Of a stretch of 64,000 nucleotides of DNA, positions 57,804-64,000 are shown piece after piece. Position numbers and translations under genes: made by a program. Below the pieces are notes generated by a model that saw nothing but the letters and a program-made list of their open reading frames with translations, was not told the DNA's origin and searched no databases. Origin of the DNA: Tulasnella sp. 424 (lineage: Eukaryota > Basidiomycota > Agaricomycetes > Cantharellales > Tulasnellaceae); the NCBI GenBank assembly GCA_019633425.1, contig WSUB01000008.1:124001-188000 (forward strand). Direction: 5' to 3'. How positions within the stretch are numbered: the first letter of the stretch is position 1; every line of letters starts with the position of its first letter.

Positions 57804-60494
57804 ATGGACGTTACTCCAGTGGGGGCAGACAAAGCTTCATTAAACCATCAAATAACAGCTACCGCGGTATTTCTCCTTCTTTATCTCGGTTGCCGCCCAA
57901 GCCAACAAACCATTCTTTTCCCAGAGAGAAAAACTCGGCAAACTCGGGCATATACGAATCAATCCCGCCAGACTAATAATACCTGGAAATACCCGAGCCA
58001 GCCGTGGTGGATATGCCAGTGTGGTTGTCGCGACTCTCCTTCCCTCATCGGAAAATACCCAGCCAGTTTGCGGTCCGGGAAGCACCTACGACAAGCGGGA
58101 GCTCCTTGATCAGCAGGTAAGGCGACTTGACCAGCAATCGCGCATTAGCTTCCATGGTTATTTACACCCCACATACTAGCACGTTGCTGTGAAAAAGCTG
58201 AGCGTACTCGAAAACGCGGACCGCGATGGGCTCCTTAGAGTGAGAAACATTCCAGATGCCTAGCTCGCGATCATTGGGATACTCAGCCGTTACAGGCCTT
58301 CGTTAGGGAGATCGGAATCGTCGCAAGCATTCATCACCCAAATGTTGTCCGGCTCATTGGATTCGTCGAAAACATCCAGAACGGAATCGCTTGGATGATT
58401 TTTCCTTGGGAAGCAAACGGCAACATTCGAGAGTTCCTCAACTCACGACGACTAAGGGCTCCGGAGCGCATTTCTCTGGTGAGCAAGCACGAGTAACACG
58501 TGTCGACAACTGTGCTCAACTAAAACACCTCAGATCAACGATGTAGTTACTGGCGTTGAATACCTTCATTCTCGTGAACCGCCGATCTGGCATGGAGACC
58601 TCAAATCAGTACGTTATTCTTTACAACTTGAGTTTCAGCGCAACACTAAGTATCCAACAATAGCTTAACATACTCGTTAACAATGAGAACCGTGCCGTGG
58701 TCACTGATTTTGGGTCCGCTCGTGTCTTACGGGACGGAAATGGCAAGCAGCCAGACCCAGAACAAATATCCCTCTTCAAGCCGACCCCCATCCCTGAAAA
58801 CGATGAGGATTTTACAGGCCCTGAAAGATTGGAACTTGTGACAGTCCTGCAATCTCTCACTGGGCCTGCGTGGAGCACCCGATGGGCCAGCCCTGAGAGA
58901 TTGAACGGCCAAAGCCCTGACCTACCGAGCGATATCTGGGCTCTTGGCTGGGTCTGTTGGGAGGTGAGTCGTGCTCTATCGATGACTCACATGCCGCTCA
59001 GCATGCTTCGCCCCGATATGATTATTAGATTATGACGGGTTATCTACCATTCCATGGGATCTCGAATGATGCGAATATCATTCTTCGGGTTGTTACTGGA
59101 AAACTCCCGCCTATCAGCGAGAACGAGCATATGGCCCAGATCCGTGCGCTTTGCGGATTGTTGTTAGACTGCTGGAATCCTGATCCCGACCGACGGCCCA
59201 CAGCGGGGGAATGTCTACATGTTGTTACTTACATGGTAAGTACACAGTCGGTTTAAACCATCTTTGAACTGTACTTGACACGTCCCTCTCAAACCAGCCA
59301 ACGAGCATCCCTTCCCAATCCCAGGACGGCGACACGAACATCAGTTCGTTCGCTCTGCTTATGGCAATCGGTCAAATGAGCTTGAGCCAAGGCGATAATC
59401 ATAATGCACTGCGGGTGTTCCAGCAAGCCCTGGATGTCGCGCGAGCAAACGGCGAGGATTCGAGGGTTGCCGCTGCACTAAACGCAATCGGCGAGATCAA
59501 GATTCTTCGGAATCAGCCTTCCCAAGCTTCTACAGTCTACAACGAGGCGCGGAACCTATCCTCTCAAATAGGGGACGACTGGGATCGCGCAAATGCAGTG
59601 CAAGGGCTCGGACGGGTCTACGCACAGCAAGATCGGTTTGAAAAGGCCGTATCAGCTTACACGGAAGCTAAGGAAATCTATGTGCGCCTTGGCAACCACG
59701 TAGGAGAAGCCAACGCGTTGAAGCACACTGGCGCTGCTTACGTTCATCAGCGTCGGTATTCCGAAGCAACCACCGCCTACGAAGCAGCCCGAGAAATATA
59801 CATCAGCATAGGAAACGAGCAAGGCAAAGGAGCGTCTGCGTGTGGGCTTGGGGACGTTCATTACTTCAGAGGAAACTTTGAGGAGGCAATCCCGATGTAC
59901 GTGGAGGCGCGGGATATCTTTTCCCGAGTTGGCGAGGAGAGAGGAGCAGCAAACGCGACCAACTACCTCGGCAACGTCTTCTCCTCGCAATCCCGATATC
60001 CAGAAGCTATTTCCGAGTACGAGCGAGCCCTTAACACCTTCTCCGGCATGCAAGACGGAGAACGTGGGAAGCTGGAGGCGTTGCTGGGTCTTGGCCGCAT
60101 CTACTATGCGCAGGGGCAGTATCCGAAAGCAACTTCCACTTACGAGGGCATCCTTGATACTTGCATCCTTCTCAAAGATGAGCCAGGACGAGCTCAGGCT
60201 ATGGTCGAGCTCGCGTCCCTTTATCTCAAGCAATCTAAACATTCGGAAGCTGGCCCCCTGTTTGCAGAAGCCGGACAAATCTACGCATCACTTCAAGACT
60301 TGGCGGGCAAAGCAAAGGCCATGCGTGGCATAGGCTTGACATTAATATCGGAGCAACGGTATCAGGAGGCGATGGCACCTTTGAACGACGCGCTTCTCAT
60401 CTTTCAGCTATACGGTCACTCTAAAGCTGCGGCAGAGTGCACTACAATCCTTCAGAGGCTTGACTCTGAGCTGGCGTCTGATCGACAAGAGTAG
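57804..60494 (+). CDS. Ser/Thr (TKL-like) protein kinase fused to a TPR array, copy 2
   Basis: 758 aa from eight exons: 57804-57866, 57925-58116, 58180-58239, 58296-58478, 58534-58608, 58664-58963, 59029-59235, 59298-60494. Kinase region about 22-360: glycine loop SRGGYASVVVATL, ATP Lys in HVAVKKLSVLEN, REIGIVASIHHPNVVRLIGF, catalytic HGDLKSLNILVNN, VTDFGSARVLRD, RWASPERLNGQSPDLPSDIW, TGYLPFHGISNDANIILRVV and DPDRRPTAGECLHVV. The last exon encodes about nine 40-residue TPR repeats (for example EKAVSAYTEAKEIYVRLGNH, EATTAYEAAREIYISIGNEQ). Exons of 60, 183 and 75 nt are identical in length to those of copy 1. It has an extra N-terminal segment relative to copy 1. No membrane segment; the cue it senses is unknown. 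Confidence 0.88.
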
Positions 60495-61361
60495 CCTTCG
60501 AAAAATATTGGAGGGAGGTCGTTAAGTCGTCATCATGGTTCTCCGTAGTTTCGCTTTTTGAGGAACGAAGGTGCAGCGGCTTAGGACAACATAGTACCCC
60601 GACGGCGCATTATATGTTATTTTTTTCATATTTACACTGAACTTATGGAAATACAGGTTGCAAACCTTCTGCTCTTAGCCTTAGGTTCCAAAGCATGGCA
60701 GTGCACGAAAGACCATTGGGGCTAACTCGGACTTGCAGGAAAGTGCGGGAGGCTCCAAGGACAAAGAAATGCGCTCAATGGGGCTTCTGCCAAGCCATAG
60801 TGATCAATTGAGTATCTGTACGGATAGAAGTCTGCTTACTTATTGAGTGCAGATCTAATTATAAAAAAACTTATGAGCCCCTCTGTGGTACTTTGAGCGA
60901 GCGCTGGATTTGCAATTGATGTCGAGAGAGTCACATAAGCACGGCGCGAAGGGTGGATTGGCTACCCGGGCGCTTTGAAGATTAGACTCGGATATCTTAA
61001 ATGCAGTTTACCGCAGCTCAGCTCCTGGCTTGGGGAAGCTGAATTAGCCGCAAGACAAGCTAGAGGACAGCAAAAGGTCAAGATTCGCAATATCTAGAGC
61101 AACCATGTGCAAAGGAAGCTGGAGAAGTCTCCAATCGTCTGATTCGCGGATTTTATTTAGGTCTTGTTTCTGAGCAGAAAGCCCATGCGGGCCAATAGAT
61201 ACGAGTCCTGTTTGGATTGGAGGTGTGGTTGAGAAACGTGACATGCGTGCAAGGTCTCCGAAGTCACCGCGTCAGCTTGGAATCCTGACCAGGACCTGCT
61301 TGCTCTGACATCCCTTGAATTTCGCTACTTCGTGCTCTTCCAAGCTCAAGAAAGCGGCAAG
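60495..61361. other. 867-bp region without a supported gene
   Basis: Between the kinase-TPR 2 stop and TRS120. AT-rich runs (for example TTATTTTTTTCATATTT near 60614) fit 3' end formation of the kinase gene, and the rest would be the TRS120 promoter. A 66-codon minus-strand open stretch at 61044-61244 is unremarkable. Confidence 0.45.
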
Positions 61362-64000
61362 ATGGATGGCATGTCATTTGCCTCCCTTGCTCAGATCAAG
61401 ATACTCCTTGTCCCCGTGGGGAGGATATCCAAGCAGTCGTTCGAGCAATGGGCAAACCTGATTCGGTCATTTGATCACATTCGGCTGGATGAGATCCCTC
61501 CAGACACTCGCGAAGGTCAAAGTAAGCAAAAGATTCGATTACTATGGTTAAGTATTCTCTGTTGTGGAACTGACGTCAAAATCGCCCACCATTAGGTCGA
61601 TTCATGCCGGCACCGATGTCCAACGGTTACCTTCATCTCTCCTACCCTTCTCACCCACCTCCACCGTGGCACACCTCGTTGTCTCTCTTCCGCATCTCTC
61701 ACTTTCCACTCGGAGTCATTGGAATCGCAGACTGCAGCAATCCAGACACTCCCTTGACGTCTGTCCTCGCCGAATTCCATGCCGCTCTTGACCAATGCTG
61801 CCCCACGGAGTCGGCATTTCCCCTGACGAGCAGGTGTTATGCATTCGAAGAAGGAGACGAAAACTCTCAGGTGAACATGGCATCTAGCGACCCGCAACTG
61901 GTCGTTATTCCGAGTGTCATGGGAAATAAGCAGGTCTACGTTGGGACTCTGATCTCGGAGTTATGTGCGGAAATCCTGTCGAATTTTGCAAACCTGGTAA
62001 GACATGTGGGTCCAGCACGAGATACGACGCGAAGCTTACTACTTAACCGCCAGGCGAAAGCTCTGGAGAGCGCTTCCGGTATCGCGGCTCTCAATAGTCA
62101 ACAACTTCCCGTCATTTCTCGATCAGATGACTTGGGAGGTCACTTCATGCAGTATTCGTTCGGCCTTCCTAAGAAGAGTAGGCCTTCAACAATATCACAT
62201 TCTAGTAGTCTCAATAGCATAAGCTCGATGAGGGACTCGATGGATACAGTTTCCAACGGCATCCGACCACATCCTCACCGAGCGACCACTGGGACACCTA
62301 CCCCATCAGCATCGGGGCTCGCAACAGTAAATTCATCGCCAGCATCAAAGAAACGCACTACGACATACATGTCCGCTACCAGTAATGGCCGGTTAGGCAA
62401 AATTGTTGCGGATATGTACCTCCTCTCTGGAAGGACGTCGGATGCTGTGCAGTGGTACGTTGAATCTTTGGCGCAAATCCGTGGACCCCAAGATATGATA
62501 TGGCAAGCATCAGCCCTAGAAGGGATGTGCCTTGCCGAAGTCCTCGACCTGTGGTCAGCCACAGATGCACCGGTCAGTTCCTTCTGCCCCCGGACCAGGT
62601 ATTTTATCCAAATTATTCATTTTTTTTTGCCAGCTCCCTCCGGTTCCCGGCTCTAAACCAGCCTGGTCAGATATATCGGCCCGGCTCGAACAAGTTGTGT
62701 CCCTCTATTCTCGTGCATCACCCGCGATGTCTTCACCAACTCCTTCAGGCCAACCCCTTGACACGGAGTCCCCCACGCTTAGCCTCCTCCTTTGTCAGGC
62801 AGCACTTCGCCACGCCCATTTTCTGCTGGCGATCTGGAGCAACAAAGGCATGGGCCGATCAGCGTTTGATACCATGTTGGGCCAAACCCCATGCCAGCCA
62901 CTGTCTTTGACTTCTCCATCAGAGGCTCTCTATTACCGGATGTCGGCGATTACCTCCATCCCGCGATCCCTGATCGGCGAGGCTATGAACCCTGCACATG
63001 GACCGCATCTCATGCACCTCCTCCCGCGAGATCAGCTTCAGGTTTTGAGTCTAATTGCCGCGATGTACTCATGCCTGGGCTTCCGGAGGAAGGAAGTCTA
63101 CATCCTCAGAGAGGTTCTGGCAGTGCTCATGGACATGGTCGTCGCGTCAAGAGAGGAAGCAACTGCTAAGGCGGCGAAGGCTATCATGAGTGGAGAAGCC
63201 TCGGAAGGAAAATCGCCTATTCCTCAGAATCCAGGTCTCGGCATTGCTGGCGCAGGACTCGATCACTCAAGTTCCCTTCCCAGCTCTGCAACAGGATTAG
63301 GAGCAGGAACTGTGGGTGTGCGGGCGAATTTTAGCAACGATGGCAACGAAAGCATCCTACGCGTGGTCGAATACGTTTGCGACATGTATGGCGTGGACCT
63401 CAGCGAGGTGGGAATCACTTGGCCTGGAAGCGACCCACCCGAAGGGGAGAGTAAGGGAGACCACGACTCTCCCGCGCTCTCGGTGGAGGATGAAGGGGCA
63501 ACAGAAGCCTTTGGCTGGCCTGAATTGCAGCTTGGAGTCGTACGAGAAGCGGTTGCGATAGCGGAAGCACTCCCAGGTGAGTCAACATGGTCTAAAACGC
63601 GGTGTTCATTCACTGACAGGTCTGTTTGACCAGATTACCCCGCATTGGCTCAGTTTTCTCTGTCGACTTTGCGAATTATGAACCCGCATCTCACCCCTAC
63701 CGAACAGATGCACCTCTACGCAACGTCAGGACGGGCCTTAGCTACGGCAAGAAGACGAGGGGACCATGCGATAATCGCATATTGGGCTGGCAAGCCTGTT
63801 TTGAGCCTAGAAATTACTCCGTCAGTCCACGTCATGAGCGGAGGATCCGACTGAAACTAAGTATATGCGGGTTTTACAGACTACCATTCGCTCGAACTCC
63901 GGTGCAACATCCGATATCTGACCTTGAGCCCCGATCGTCTGGCGAGGCTTCTGGGATTTTGGGAGGCCGGCGGGATCCATTCATTTACAACCCCCGACTG
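61362..64000 (+). CDS. TRS120: TRAPPII complex subunit Trs120 (TRAPPC9), 3' end cut by window edge
   Basis: Large TRAPPII-specific subunit acting as Rab11/Ypt31 exchange machinery at the late Golgi. Visible exons: 61362-61521, 61596-62572, 62634-63576, 63634-63820, 63880-64000 and beyond. It starts MDGMSFASLAQIKILLVPVG (a second in-frame ATG at 61371 is possible), then SRFMPAPMSNGYLHLSYPSH and SHFPLGVIGIADCS. A Ser-rich insert (STISHSSSLNSISSM) and TPR-like helices such as GKIVADMYLLSGRTSDAVQW follow. About 796 residues are present; the whole protein usually exceeds 1200. The last visible residues, GGRRDPFIYNPRL, match the conserved stretch in this family. The first window gene, BET3, is another TRAPP subunit. 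Confidence 0.92.

Overview
The window is nuclear DNA of a filamentous basidiomycete (Agaricomycetes-type). Genes are packed on both strands and are broken by many short GT-AG introns (mostly 50-75 bp, often with a CTAAC/CTGAC-like branch site). Nearly all housekeeping products are single-copy eukaryotic orthologues, and the serine/threonine kinase-TPR, MACPF and membrane SGNH-hydrolase genes are types I associate with mushroom-forming fungi and relatives. The order is not certain; I see no rRNA, tRNA, CRISPR array or intact transposon. Every multi-exon model below was built by hand from reading frames, splice signals and family conservation, and exon lengths were checked to keep phase.

Layout, left to right. 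1-10.3 kb: BET3 (cut by the left edge), BUD23, PEX7, NAD(P)HX dehydratase, a GNAT acetyltransferase, a PAP2 lipid phosphatase, OST3/OST6 and eIF1. 10.9-13.7 kb: a protein kinase-TPR fusion. 14.6-18.7 kb: VPS55, cap-binding CBC2, a mitochondrial RRM-like protein and the tri-snRNP 27 kDa protein. 18.9-25.0 kb: a tandem duplication of a membrane SGNH/PC-esterase gene with its spacer. 25.4-30.3 kb: a solitary ABC ATPase, a 58-aa Cys-rich protein, NSRP1 and a DUF4211 protein. 30.4-38.5 kb: a 22-exon, 2318-aa protein with two C1-type zinc fingers. 39.0-45.9 kb: SMI1/KNR4, a CUE-AlkB-GRF protein, TAF13 and an RRM protein resembling the front half of cyclophilin E. 46.1-50.0 kb: two tandem MACPF-DUF5648 genes. 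51.0-57.5 kb: a secreted expansin-like protein, a membrane protein, SRP54 and DPM2. 57.8-60.5 kb: a second kinase-TPR gene. 61.3-64.0 kb: TRS120 (cut by the right edge).

Functionally, the window is rich in secretory-pathway genes (BET3, TRS120, VPS55, OST3, DPM2, SRP54) and in RNA-processing genes (CBC2, SNRNP27, NSRP1, RRM proteins, BUD23). These are ordinary neighbours in a compact genome rather than an operon. Many gene pairs are head-to-head with 120-300 bp between start codons and probably share promoters.

The accessory part consists of three lineage-expanded families, each present twice: kinase-TPR, membrane SGNH hydrolase and MACPF-DUF5648. These are the best places to look for undescribed biology. 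Other points of note are two GC-AG introns in SRP54, initiator codons isolated in 3-nt coding exons, 12-16 nt microexons, and a 44-bp palindrome inside the spacer that differs between the two duplicated units.
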